DNA of 64,000 bases from Adiantum capillus-veneris (Eukaryota; Streptophyta; Polypodiopsida; Polypodiales; Pteridaceae): the NCBI GenBank assembly GCA_014529385.2, contig CM043967.1:135295182-135359181 (forward strand). Reading direction: 5' to 3'. How positions within the stretch are numbered: the stretch's first letter is position 1; each line of letters begins with the position of its first letter. The notes below the pieces were generated by a model, which had not been told where the DNA came from, made no database searches, and was given only the letters and a program-made list of their open reading frames with translations. Made by a program: the position numbers and the translations under genes. This document shows, one piece after another, positions 42,765-54,131 of the stretch.

Positions 42765-43465
42765 ATGCCATACACTAAGCTTGAATGGCACTCTGTGCTT
42801 CTTTTGTGGTGCAATTTCAATTGTAGGAAAGGTAGGGAAGGAAGGCGTGTGTGTTGAGAAGAAGGATTTTGCGTTGCTACTGTGTATTTCTTTGTTAATG
42901 AAGTTTTCAAAGGTTACTGTGTTTTCTCTGTGCTAAGGTATTAGTATTAAGGTTGTTAGTTCCGTGTAATGTAAAGTACAGTAAGTAGGAAGTAGATCTG
43001 TGAGAGCTAATGAAGTGTGTTAGTGTGTAACAATAGGTGTATTAGTTGTAAGTAGGTAGGTAGAGTGTGTGTGTGTGCTCGCGCGCAGGCCGCGGTGACC
43101 TTATCCAAAAATAAATAAAAAAATAAAGGTAGGACCGGGATCGAGAATATCTCCTAGACCCAAGCCCAAGCTCACGCTCAAGCTCAGGCCTCAGTCACCC
43201 TTTAAAATTATTAGTTTAGCTTCACATGTAGCTAAGAATAGACTTTTTTGAGGACCAATGGAGCTTTAGGTGACCAAACGTTGTGCTGTAAAGCATACCG
43301 CGACCCTCTGAGTGATAGGCTTGTTTTGAGCTATCACACACTTTAATAAAAAAATCGATCATTAAAAAAAAATTATAAAAAAAAACGAGTAAAAACGGAC
43401 GCCTAAAAAAGTAAGCGGTTAACCTTCGAGGTTATTCGCCGACTCTTGTAGGGTGTCAAAGGCAC

Positions 43466-45133
43466 ATGCATCTGCGCTCTGGTCGTGTGCTAGAGACGGA
43501 GCAACTAGAGAGAATTTTGACTTACACAAGTTCTTATTATCCACCTACCTTAGGTTCCGGGCCCTCGGCGGGGACCCAAGGTAGTACAAACCAAGACCCG
43601 AACATAGCGGCTAGTGACTCGTTCTCTGACTACGACGTCATGGAGGGTTTCCCAATGCCTAATCCGGATAGCTCAAGCCAAGACATGCATGCCATGGGCC
43701 CGCGGTCCGGGCCGAGCGTGCTTAGCCGCTTGAAGGAAACCTTTAGTAGAGTCACTCGCTTCGAACATGGAGCTAATGATGTAAATGAGGGGGGTGGGGA
43801 AGTAAATTTGCCATTCATGACCAACGTAGACCCTATGTCCTTAGAGAATGTGCACGTGAATACTTCATTCACTGCACCTCCTGACTCTTTAGAGCTATTC
43901 CCCTCCGAGGTCATATTACCTGATGGTAGAAGCCTTGCCGAAGTGCAAGAGGTTGAGCGATATATCCTTGCAGCAAGGGAAAAGGAAGTCGAGAGCTTAC
44001 GCAAGGCGGAGCAATAAAAAGAGTTAAAATCAAAAGCCCCTATGTCAATATCCTTGCTAAGAGAGCAATCGAGTGCTCCTGACTTAGTGACCACTAAGGG
44101 TCAACCCATAGAAAGCAACATTGCATCTAGCTCAAAGGACACCCCTAGCACCTCAATCCTAGATGGAGCGTTCTTAAATGAGAACTGGGAATACGAACTA
44201 CAAACGGAAGCTCTAACCGACTTATACACAGGTCACACCTATCACGTGGGTTGGTTAGATGTCCTACACTCCACAATGAGTGCTACTAGTGTGGAGGATC
44301 AACAACAAAGAGTTTGTGAGGTCATCCATAGGGTCATTGAGTTAGAGAGACAGAACAAGGGGATCAACATGCCTTCAACAAGTCGCATGAGATTCTTGGA
44401 TACAGGGAAGGCTAAACAACCAACCTTATCGCAAATGGAGACTCCCTCGATAAGTCTGATGGATCCTCCATATGTTGTTTCTCCAGGGGTCTCAGTGCAA
44501 TCTGAGCCCACAAGTGATATCCTTACCTTTCCAAGTCTAGCTCATCTTTCCCTTGATGACACCATGGCTACCATGCCTACCCCAATGATGGGCATGCCAA
44601 GAAACACGCCATGGACCTCATTTGTTAGTAAAGCACCACTACATGGTAGCTCAATCCCTGCAACAGTACCTACAAGTGTGTACCAATCGTATGCATCTAT
44701 GGGTCATCGTACTCATGTAGTCCCTACCCCTCCCATTGTTTCAACTACCTATGCTTCACAACCACAACACCCAGGTTCTTATTTCCATGGGACCATACTG
44801 GCTAGCATTAGCATGTCACATCCGACGTCTGCTATGCCTAGGGCCACACATGGCACACCATCATATCAAACGTGGAACCCAAGGGCTTCCTATGCGCCAA
44901 GCCCAATGCCAATACCTACTCCACATGTAGTCTCTGGAGCGCCTTCACCCACGGTGCCTGCTCACTTAGGTGACTTGGCAACATTTACTCAAGCTATTGG
45001 TCGATCTATTGCTGAGAATATGCGTAACACGCCTGATAAAGAGCCTAGAAGTAAGGCAGTACAAATAGCCAAGCTCACACAAAAATTTAGTGGAGACGGG
45101 GATGTGAGAAAGCATATCGAAGTAATTCTTTAA
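43466..45133 (+). pseudogene. gag: Gag N-terminal region (two open blocks)
   Basis: 43466-44017 and 44042-45133 share one frame and are separated by a stop at 44015-44017. The product is Ser/Thr/Pro-rich and little conserved (MHLRSGRVLETEQLERIL... and a Pro-Thr-rich middle). Near the end, SKAVQIAKLTQKFSGDGDVRKHIE looks like the start of the conserved gag domain (KFSGDGD). The Pro-rich part is likely disordered. MHLRSGR is a plausible start, 720 bp after the primer site. Confidence 0.65.
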
Positions 45134-46235
45134 ACCCAACCTTAAGTGGGAAGGCAGGGGATTGGGATAGAACCCTAAGGGTGGAAGAAAAAACGATTTA
45201 CCCTACTCTTAGGAGACTGTTCTTAAAAGAAGACATACGAGAGGGAGTACTTTGGGGTGTAGCCTCTCAGGTCCAGAAAGCCCAACGAGAGGAATGAGAG
45301 TCGGTGAGAGACTTTATTAGTCGCTTGAAGCATTTGAATTCACGTTGTAATCCAAATGAGCGCTTCAATAATAATCAATTGCTGGATAGATTCATTAGGG
45401 GATTACAACATGAGGATATCTACAATGGCCTAGTCATTAGAGGTATGACCACTTGGGAAGCAGTCACCACCAATGCGATCCAATTGGAGGATAATTTAAT
45501 GATTCAAGGAGAAAGAGTGTCTGTTGATTCCAAATCTATTAGCTCGCAAGCATCAGGGCATTAGCCAATGACCCTAAAGCCTATTGCTAAGGAGCCAAAG
45601 ATATTTGCGATGAATTTAACAGATCTCACCAAGGCTATTCAAGAGAGTCTTAGAGACAATCGTGCTCCACAAAACAATCATATGTATCCAAGAAGGGAGC
45701 AACAATGGTGCTCAGTATGCTATGGACCGCATAGTACCAGTGAATGCCCTACTTTTAGAGTAAAATTCAATGGGAATTGCAATACCTGTGGGAGGTATGG
45801 TCATCAAGCTAAGGATTGCATAGTATTTAAGCGCGCGATGGCCAATAGACCAACCTTAGCATGGACAGACACACCTCGAGTACCTGCATTGATGCCGGCC
45901 CCACCTCTTGAACAAATAGCACAACACATGGTCCCTAGGGCCCAAATTGTTGTTCAAACAACACCCTTACCGCCTCCAATGCTAGGACCACAACCACCAC
46001 ATCAGAGAATCACTTATGTGAATCAAGTGGGTTGTGAGTCATCTATTGCTTGTTTGGAAGGTGTGAGGAAGATATAGATCCTCATATTGCCTATGGGCTG
46101 GATGTGCTTGAAGAAAGTCCACAATACTACATGGAGGACTATTGGGGACAAGTCAAACCTGTATATCAAGTCACTTCTCTTGCGGAAAGAGGTCAAAATA
46201 TCAATTACAATGCTAAGAGACCACCAATCAAGTGA
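45134..46235 (+). pseudogene. gag: Gag core and zinc knuckles
   Basis: A frame change after 45133 leads to FISRLKHLNSRCNPNERFNNNQLLDRFIRGLQ (gag core). Then come two knuckles at ~45710-45820, WCSVCYGPHSTSEC (CX2CX3HX4C) and CNTCGRYGHQAKDC (CX2CX4HX4C), and after another shift GLDVLEESPQYYMEDYWGQ at 46080-46160. That last motif is nearly the same at 5700-5850. A third knuckle, CNRCGIDHLIAQC, lies at 46258-46300. The knuckles bind RNA. Confidence 0.8.
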
Positions 46236-46590
46236 GCACGTCCACAATGCCGATACTCATGTGTAATCGATGTGGCATAGATCATTTGATTGCCCAATGT
46301 CCAAATAATCCAAATGCACCGAAGATCATGCCATTAAACTTGATTGAAGTTATCGAGGATCCATCACAAAGTACGCCTATGGTACCAGTAAATGTACTCA
46401 CATGATCGATGCTCCAAAAACAAAATTATATTCTTGAGGAAAGAGACACAACATCAATTGCCCAATCTCAGAAAAAGAAGAAAACATGAAGGAAGAGATC
46501 GCAAAAAGCAGCGAAGTCAGACCCCAATTCAAACACCAACATAGGGACTGGTGACGACCCCGTATATATGAACGACGCTGAAGAGGATTC

Positions 46591-48081
46591 ATGGAGACCA
46601 AAACGACCACTAAGATAGAAACCAACAAGGAAGATCTTCATGAGCCACAATGGCCAAGATCCAAGAAGAAGATAGGAACTTATCCAAACCCTACAGAAGA
46701 GATCGAGCAAGTCAAGCAATTAAGGAGTTTGGTAGAAGATACCCAAAGGGATCTAGAACCAGCACCTAGGCAGATCCAGATTACAGACACCGTGTTCCCT
46801 ACGCAACAACAACCTCACCAAGTCCATAGACCCTTAGCCATACCTAGTGTCATCCAAGAAGAAAGTGACTTAAAGTCATGGGAAAGTGGGCGTACTCACT
46901 TCTTGATGGAAAGAATGGTTACAAAGGGACTACTTGATCCTATTGAAGCAATGGAGATCCCATCTTCCCCACGTCAAGGGACTCAAGGCCAAAAGGTGCC
47001 ATTAAACATTGCCAAATTGATGGATTTCATGTCTTCAGAAGTTAGAACCACCATCATGTCCAAACTATATAAAGACCCTGAGCTAGTCTCAGCTCTTCGA
47101 GCCTTCCTCAATGGAGAACTAAAGTTTGGGCTACCACAATTTGCACAGATGGATGGAGTTGGGGAGATGCCAATAGAGGAGGAACACTTAGATCGACAAC
47201 CCAAACTAGATGAGAACCTTGTTATAGAAATACCTGTTAACAAGTTGGGACAATACTTTGAGGGTGATGAATCCAATGCGGCCTTACCAATCACTACTAA
47301 TGGATTAACTGTGAAGGGAATCCTTGATGGTGGCGCTGGGGTTAGCATTGTGACTAAAAATTGCTAGGAAAATATGGGAAGACCTCACCTTACGAACTCA
47401 ACCATAGTGGTGAAGATGGCCAATGGGTCTATTGTTAAACCTATTGGGATGCTAGAAGATCTCAAGATCAAGGTCTTTGGACATAAAATAAGAGTTACCT
47501 TCATTGTTATGGATTTCTCCAAGCACACTATGGCATTGGAGATTATCTTAGGACGTCCTTTCATGAGGGAAGCAAAAATGGTGCATGACTGGTCTAAAAA
47601 CCATGTCTACTTGAAGTTCCAAGATTCTGTCATTCGTGTGGATCTTGTTACTGGTCGAGCACATCCTCTAGGAAACATGTTTATAATTGATCATAGATCT
47701 GACACCACAGTTCACTCGACCCCATTGCAATATTGTTACACGTGTAAAGCGGACACTGATGTTGGGGAAGATTCTCCTTATATGGCTGTACTACCTGGGA
47801 TGACTGAGTCGGACAATGTGGATTGGGCCCACCTAGCAGCAACCATAGATACTTGGGGAAATAGGGGGATGACCTGGGTAACACCTGAGGGGGATGAAGT
47901 GCCCGTACCTTTAAATATGCTAGAAGCAATGCATATAGCTTCTTACAAGACTCATCCTAATATAACGAAGAAAACATACAAGTGGGTCCCTAAAGCTTCT
48001 TTAGTGACCATAGCTAGTGCTAAAAAGCAGAAGCCTTGTAAGAAACATCCCACTCACTCCAAGAAATGTAAGGAAACCTGA
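46591..48081 (+). pseudogene. Linker and aspartic protease
   Basis: One frame with a single stop near 47365. The first ~230 codons are a charged linker (ETKTTTKIETNKEDLHEP...). GLTVKGILDGGAGVSIVTK has the active site as DGGA instead of DSGA/DTGA; the Asp codon is at 47326-47328. After the stop come VKMANGSIVKPIGMLEDLKIKVFGH, LEIILGRPFMREAKMVHDW and HVYLKFQDSVIRV, the flap and C-terminal parts of retropepsins. It ends in a KWVPKASLV tail. Protease would mature Gag. Confidence 0.75.
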
Positions 48082-48102
48082 CGTTGGATTCTTAAAAAAC
48101 TA

Positions 48103-48486
48103 TTGGAAGCCCAAGGCTACTATGAAGGAAATGATCAAATCTGGGTGCCGAAACGTAAATTGTACTCTTACTTGTCACCGGGCCCATGTGAGCTCAATCC
48201 CATAGCTCCAAAACAAATCGACGATCGTGGAAAGATAAAAATCACTGAATGCTATACACCTGCTCTAGAGCTAGTTTGGGTACCGAAAAAAGAACAATTT
48301 GTTCCACCTAGCTCAGGAAGGGGGGAGTCCCATGAAGCTTCTAGCTCCTCATGCAATGCATCCATAGAGGTAAAAGCTTCTCCACAGCCTCCACCTACAA
48401 TAGTGGACCTCCATAAAGCTACAAAGGAATCCACACCTCCCAGTGTTCAAGAATCACCTGATGAACCACTTCAAGTTCGATCCTGA
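48103..48486 (+). pseudogene. Conserved tail domain of the gag-protease element
   Basis: In the protease frame after a stop at 48079-48081: YYEGNDQIWVPKRKLYSYL, CYTPALELVWVPKKEQFVPP, then a Ser/Pro-rich end. WVPK occurs twice here and once before (47980). The reverse-strand element at 30425-31380 has WIPK three times in the same place, so this is a family feature. No known domain recognised. Confidence 0.5.
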
Positions 48487-50246
48487 GAGAGTACCTTACC
48501 ACCCTTGCAACTCGATGAGGCACCTAAGGTAATAGAAAAATATTGGAAAAAATCCTCACCTATAATTACCAAATGGAACAATTGGTTTCAAAGGGTGAGG
48601 AGCACATTTCAAACGGTATGATCTACCCAAGGAAGGGGGGAGTGTTTGCTGACATCCATCATTCACTTGCTTCCCTCTCAACCTTCCTCCCTGACCTCTT
48701 AATCTCCAATCTTAGGGAATGTATATATAAATCCTTATACTCACGAAAAACAAAAAAAATAAAGAGCAAGAGCAATTAGCAAACGAGTATGCACAATAAA
48801 AGTCAAAACATTGACTCAAACCTACACATTCGCATCCGGTACACTGAAACAGAAACCTATGCTATAAAACACCTTTGATCCTCATCACTCAAGTGATGAA
48901 GGGTAGGTAGAATTAGTACGATAGGAGTGTTTCTGTTTTAGAGTTGAGTGATTAGCAAAGTTCCTTTTTCCCCCTAATGTGCCTCCTAGAGGTATTCTTT
49001 GTGTTTCCTAGTGTGTAAAGGAACGTGTTGCTGTTGTTAGGATTTGGACCTTCATGGAATCTCTCTCTCGTTCACACTTCAAATCAAGCTCGATTATCAA
49101 CACAGACAGGTGTTTCTTGTCCATTAACATTGGCCCTTATCTTTTTTACATCCATTTTTGTCTGCTTAAATTGTGATTGGTAGCATAATATTTAACACAT
49201 TTTTTTAGTATCAAACATTAAATTCAATGTAACTTTTGTCATAATCACTTGTCAGGTTTAAAAATCAAGCAGTCCGACTAGGCTAGTTTGACCAAGCTAG
49301 GCGTTAGAGATCTTCTCTTAATACCATGGGGAATGCCTTCCTAATAATTAATGGCTACTTAGGTTCTTAATCCGATTTATGCAACATTGTGTGAAATGTA
49401 CTAGGGCTTTCTAGTGGGCTTAGTCCCTATTGACCTTTAGCTTAAGTATTATAAAGGGAGTTTACTAGTGTGATGAGCCGGGGGAGGGTAACAGTGTTAT
49501 ATGACCCCTCAAAGTTGCAAAATTAAAATGTTGAAAACGAACAAACAAAAAAATCAAATGTGCCACAATGTAAAATCTTAAGCTGGAAGAGAAAGGTCAG
49601 CTTGATTTGGTACTTCACTCACATGTATCGCCTACGGTACTAGAGCCCTAGAGGTTCCCAGTGTGGGCACTTTTCCTTGAAAAGCAAAAAACCCAAGGCA
49701 TACAAAATAAGCACACACATCAAAATTGAATCAGTGTGGAAAGATTTTGGGGGGTCAAAGAAAGGGTAATCAGTCACACGATGATTTCATGAGAAAATAT
49801 TTTTATCGTAGCTTAACTACAAGGTCTTCTAGGTATAGCCTCTAGTTAGCCCTCGAACATGAAATACTTGGCTCTCGCGATTAAATAACTTAATTGACCA
49901 CAGAAAATTGAGAAGCTTATCCATGGTATTAATAGTCAATCTTTAGTATGATCGTTAAATTAGCGACCCCAAACTTGTTTAATTTTTTACCTTTACAATT
50001 GTTTATGCGTTTGATTATATTGCAATTTAATGTTTATGGCTAACAAATGGTTGAAAATTTTTGTTACCAATCAAATTGTCTGCCTACAATTGCATATGCT
50101 TTTTAATTGTATATAAGAATGCAATTACTGTGCCAATGTTGTTTTATTTTGTAGTGACTGAAGGAGGCTAAGGACATTCATCTCAAAAGTTCTTCCACCT
50201 CGACGAACGAGATCAACTCAATAGCTTCCGAGGACGGAATCTACAT
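48487..50246 (+). other. 3' non-coding region of the gag-protease element
   Basis: 1.76 kb without a credible frame; checked for RT, RNase H and integrase motifs and none seen. AT-rich. It lies where pol would be in an autonomous element. Confidence 0.7.
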
Positions 50247-50250
50247 CAGG

Positions 50251-50258
50251 AAGGGGGG
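50251..50258 (+). promoter_or_regulatory. Polypurine tract of the gag-protease element
   Basis: AAGGGGGG, two bases before the 3' LTR start TGTTAACC. Confidence 0.85.
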
Positions 50259-50260
50259 CA

Positions 50261-50834
50261 TGTTAACCCTCACGCACATTCCTATCACCTACGACGAACA
50301 TTGTATTATTTATTTGGTAGAGTCAGGTACCGGGCTTGTCGGTCCAATAGGAAAAGGGTAAGAGTGATCGCCGATGAGAGGCGCACTCTAACTGGAACAT
50401 TCAAGGGATTAGTTGGCTAAGCATGGGCGCCCAAGTGTGAATGGGGCGAGCTCATATAAAAGTCAACTAAACCTAAAAATCACTCATTCTCTCATTTGTG
50501 CAATTGAAGAGTGCTCTTGCTCCAGCTCCATCTTCTTCTTCTTCATCTCCTTGTGTGTGTTTGTATGCGTGAGAGAGAGAGAAAGTGTGTGTGTGCGTGA
50601 TCGAGCATTGCGACGGCACGACGGCGGCGAGGCGGTTGAGCACGGTTTAGCAGCGTCTCCCTCTTCTTCGCGGCGATAAATCCTCCATGATAGCAAGCGT
50701 AGAGCGGTGAGTGACACACCATCACCATCTTTGAGCTTACTAATTTAGGCTTGTTGTGTGCTTAGAGCCATTTGTGGCTCGCACACAGTGTATTGGCAAG
50801 TTCCTTGCATTGACACGTGCGACATACGCGCACA
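50261..50834 (+). repeat. 3' LTR of the gag-protease element
   Basis: Partner of 42177-42742, with the canonical TG start intact. Its (TG) and GA tract at 50552-50596 differ in length from the partner. Confidence 0.9.
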
Positions 50835-50839
50835 GCCTG
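50835..50839. other. Target site duplication GCCTG (right)
   Basis: Matches 42172-42176. Confidence 0.9.
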
Positions 50840-51285
50840 CATGTAGCTGCATGCTTCATGCTCGATCCATGATTGTCCTATTCATCCTTTCTGAAATCCC
50901 ATCTTGTTGAGGTGTCCTTCGGTTTGTCCTTTGCCTCCAAATGCCATTGCTAGCACAAAAGCTTTCAAAAGCTTGGCTGCAATATTCTCCTCCATTGTCG
51001 GATCTGAGGCATTTAACCTTGGTACCTGTTTCATTCTCCACAAAGGCTTTCCACCTTTGAAATATGGAAAATACATCGGACTTATTCTTCATGACATAAA
51101 CCCATGTTTTTCTAGTCGCATCGTCTATGAATGTTACATGGTACAATGAGCCACCAAGTGATGGTGTACTTGCAGGACCCCAAACATCAGAATGAACCAA
51201 CTCAAGTTTTTTATTTTTTCTTTTATTTCTTGATTTTTGAAATTTTACCTTCTTTTGTTTACCTTAAACACAATCGTCACAGAAC
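50840..51285 (-). pseudogene. Copia integrase, core part
   Basis: KLELVHSDVWGPASTPSLGGSLYHV, FIDDATRKTWVYVMKNKSDVF, KCLRSDNGGEYCSQAF, RTPQQDGISERMNRTIMDRA. The three catalytic residues are present (HSD, SDNGG, SERMNR). The frame is cut at 50840 by the insertion; the C-terminal part is at 41653-42171. Confidence 0.85.
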
Positions 51286-51767
51286 TCTAAGTCCACTTCT
51301 TTCAAACCTAGTAGAAGCTTCTTCGTTTGAAGGATTTGCATTCCTTTGGCACTCATATGCCCAAGCCGGTAGTGCCACACTGCACTGTCAACTGTTGTAG
51401 TTGTTGCACAAACTGAAGGTTGCATGCAGATAGTACACAAGTAAAGTGGACCGGCCTTTTCTCCCTTGGCAACCACTGAAGATCCCTTTGAGATCTTCCA
51501 CCGTTTGTTTCCGAATGCACTGTTGTGATCTTCATCGTCCAATTGTCCTGTAGAGATCAAATTTTTCCGAAGAGAAGGAACATGCCTAACATCTTTAAGC
51601 TTCCATTCATTCCTATTAGCAGTTTTGACAGAAACTGTACCTTTGCAGACAATCTCACAAGCTTCATCATCTCCCAAGTATACATACCCAAAATTACCTT
51701 TGGTGAATCTTAGAAATATTGCTTGTGTGGTGTCGCATGGAATGAAGTCCCGGAATCTACTACCCAA
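51264..51767 (-). pseudogene. Copia protease C-terminal part and GAG-pre-integrase
   Basis: VYLGDDEACEIVCKGTVSV, LKDVRHVPSLRKNLISTGQLDD, then VWHYRLGHMSAKGMQILQTKKLL (pre-integrase HxRLGH) and FCDDCV. A frame change lies between it and the protease active-site block at 51710-52030. Confidence 0.8.
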
Positions 51768-52627
51768 GAATTAGACACATTGTCTAATGAGAGAATTAGA
51801 GCATCTTGCTCTACTTTACCTGCCACATTGGCCTCTGATGTTGGCTGGTTGTCTTGAGACTCAGTCTCCTTCTTCTTCTTGGACCAGCAATCCTTCTTGA
51901 TGTGGCCCTTCTTGCCGCAGTTCCAACATTCAAGAACTGACTTTGTGCGTGACTTGCTATGTCTTGAGCAATCATGACCCTTTTGGTTTTTGAACCTCTC
52001 CTTATGCCTTCCTCTTGTTTCCACTGACAATGTAGCACTTGATGATTCTCCTGTGCTTCTCCTTCATATTTCCTCGCTCAGGAGAACACCCAAAACATCA
52101 TCAAACTTAAGAGTGTTTGTGCCAGAAATAGAATTACTTACAGCCATCACAAGGCTGTCCCAACTATCCAGTAGAGATGATAGTATAAGGAGATCTTGCA
52201 CTTCATCATCGAAATTGATTTTCACCGATCGAAGTTGACTTATGTTTGTGTTAACGTCATTTAAGTGTTCTACAACTGAACCATTCTCTGCCATCTTTAG
52301 ATTGAACAAGCACTTCATAAGAAATACCTTATTGGATGCCAATGGTTTCTCATAGAAGTCCTCAAGTGACTTCATCAAGTCCTCCGTGGTCTTCATCTCT
52401 GAAACATTGAAGGCCACCATTGACACCAAGCTTAACCAGATTGTTCCTAGTGCATTTCAATCGACGACAATCCATGCTTCATCTGCCATTGTTGCGGGCT
52501 TCTTCGCAAGACCACCTAGTGGCAAATAGAGGTCCTTCTCGTAGAGATAGTCTTCAATCTGCATCTTCCAATGTTGGTAGTTTTTGCCGTTGAACTTCTC
52601 AATCTTGAGCTTCCCTTCCTCCGCCAT
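51710..52627 (-). pseudogene. gag: Copia gag, zinc knuckle and protease active site
   Basis: The start at 52627 (MAEEGKLKIEKFNGKNYQHW) is 55 bp from the primer site. MQIEDYLYEKDLYLPL follows, an in-frame TGA near 52457, then VSMVAFNVSEMKTTEDLMKSLEDFYE and LKMAENGSVVEHLNDVN (copia gag). Knuckle: CWNCGKKGHIKKDC. Protease: NSWVVDSGTSFHATPH, with DSGT intact. Shifts occur near 52066 and 51715. Confidence 0.85.
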
Positions 52628-52682
52628 AACTCCCACTCAAATTCAAGGAATCCTATCCTTGAGATAATTTATCTACGAGCAA

Positions 52683-52698
52683 ACCTTGCACTGATACC
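52683..52698 (-). promoter_or_regulatory. Primer-binding site, initiator tRNA-Met type
   Basis: The reverse strand reads TGGTATCAGTGCAAGG two bases inside the LTR. Confidence 0.85.
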
Positions 52699-52700
52699 AT

Positions 52701-53427
52701 TTGTTAGGAAATATGACGTAGCTAAATCGATATTTGAGTAGATTACTTAATGGAGAGAGATAGATTTCACACACAAGAGATTATAGAGTATAGAGAGAGA
52801 CAGAGAGAGAGTACACACGATATACGTGATTCACCCAATGTGGGCTACGTCCATGGGAAAGCAACCACTCTATGGCTTTAGTACTTCAAAACCAGAAGTA
52901 GTTTACAAAGGGATTATACCCTTAATAGAGCTCCCGCCTTGCTTCACTCTCACATCTGCTTTGTTGCATCAACTTCACACTATGAAATGTGTGTAGAAAT
53001 GGCATCCTTTTATAGGCCAAAAGGGCTGCCTCTCATGACCATGTGTAGCCGCCCTTGTGTAGATAAGTCCAAATCGGACCCTCCAATCCGCCCATGTGTG
53101 GCCGCCCTTGAGAAGACAAGTCCGCTTTTGAATTCGGCCACCGGCCATTGTATTCGGCCACCGGCCACCGGCCATTGACTTTCGACCACCAACCACCGGC
53201 CATTGACTACCAGCCACCGGCCAACCGGCCAACCGTTTTCCGACCACTTTCTGACCGCCATCCCGCCATAATGTTCTGGCAAAAAGGAATATTCCGGTGA
53301 GTGATTTTTATTCCCGGCGAGTGATTTTTCTTCACGCACGATGGCTTCTCCTCATAATGGGGGCCTTACAAATGTGCATTTTTACCACAGAAAATTACAA
53401 GGGGTAAATCAGGCTCCATACTTCACA
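52701..53427 (-). repeat. Copia LTR (5' LTR in element sense)
   Basis: Partner of 39332-40059. Has extra CCGGCCACCGG-type duplications around 53130-53230. Confidence 0.95.
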
Positions 53428-54131
53428 TTTTCTTGGACAACAGCTTGCGTGATAGGAGATGTAGAAACCACATTATTCTTACATATACAAGCCCATGATT
53501 TTGATGCATTTTTCATCTCACATACATCATGTTGTATTGTATCTATCGTTTCCTCTTTCAATACATGATCACTCTCAACTTTGCTCAAGCGCTCTTTCAA
53601 TACATTCATGTCAACAAGAGAGCGCTTACATTCTTGAACTGCATTCTCAAGATGCATCAAACGTGTTTTTTTCATTTCAAGAACCTTCTTGAGGTGCTCA
53701 TTCTCCACAACAAGAACTCTTAAAGTGTTATTCTCCAATGTATTGTATCTATCGTTTCCTCTTTCAATACATGATCACTCTCAACTTTGCTCAAGCGCTC
53801 TTTCAATACATTCATGTCAACAAGAGAGCGCTTACATTCTTGAACTGCATTCTCAAGATGCATCAAACGTGTTTTTTTCATTTCAAGAACCTTCTTGAGG
53901 TGCTCATTCTCCACAACAAGAACTCTTAAAGTGTTATTCTCCATTGTAAGTGTGCACAACTCTTCACCTTGCTTGTTTGACGGTTTCTTGTAATGAGACC
54001 AAGTAAGCCATGTTCATTGCTTCTGTTGTTGTAGACGATGTTGTTGGATTAGCATCCAAATTCCTTGGAGATTTTGCATCATTCTTCATGGTGAGTGTGG
54101 ATTTTCCACCCTTGCGAGTTTTATTCGACAT
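53428..54131 (-). pseudogene. LINE ORF1, N-terminal part with duplicated coiled coil
   Basis: Probable start at 54131 (MSNKTRKGGKSTLTMKND), then AYLVSLQETVKQARGEELCTLTMENNTLRVL. A heptad-like coiled coil follows (VENEHLKKVLEMKKTRLMHLENAV, LKERLSKVESDHVLKEE), usual for L1 ORF1 trimer formation. A 206-bp tandem duplication (53533-53944) repeats this coiled coil and shifts the frame. It ends at the copia LTR and continues at 39331. Confidence 0.6.
53533..53944 (+). repeat. 206-bp tandem duplication within LINE ORF1
   Basis: 53533-53738 and 53739-53944 are identical apart from the last base. 206 is not a multiple of three, so the duplication breaks ORF1. Confidence 0.95.

Larger units (their letters stand above)
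42177..50834 (+). mobile_element. Gag-protease-only LTR element (8.66 kb) inserted in a copia integrase
   Basis: LTRs 42177-42742 and 50261-50834, a perfect 5-bp target duplication GCCTG, an Asp-type primer site and an AAGGGGGG polypurine tract make the boundaries secure. The body encodes gag with three zinc knuckles, an aspartic protease and a W-V-P-K-rich tail. I read all of 48487-50260 and found no RT, RNase H or integrase motif. It would need enzymes from an autonomous Ty3 element. Related proteins are at 30425-34827 and 5600-5880. Confidence 0.9.
39332..53427 (-). mobile_element. Ty1/copia element carrying a nested LTR element
   Basis: LTRs at 39332-40059 (728 bp) and 52701-53427 (727 bp) are very similar. 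The primer site at 52683-52698 and polypurine tract at 40060-40070 define a reverse-strand element of about 5.4 kb once the nested element (42177-50834) is removed. Gag, knuckle, protease, integrase, RT and RNase H all remain legible, with stops and shifts. It splits LINE ORF1. No clean target duplication (TTTGT on the left, TTTTC on the right). Confidence 0.9.

Noticed and set aside
43466-44017. Host gene starting at 43466
   Set aside because: It lies within the LTRs of the nested element, between primer site and gag core, and shares the frame with the following gag block.
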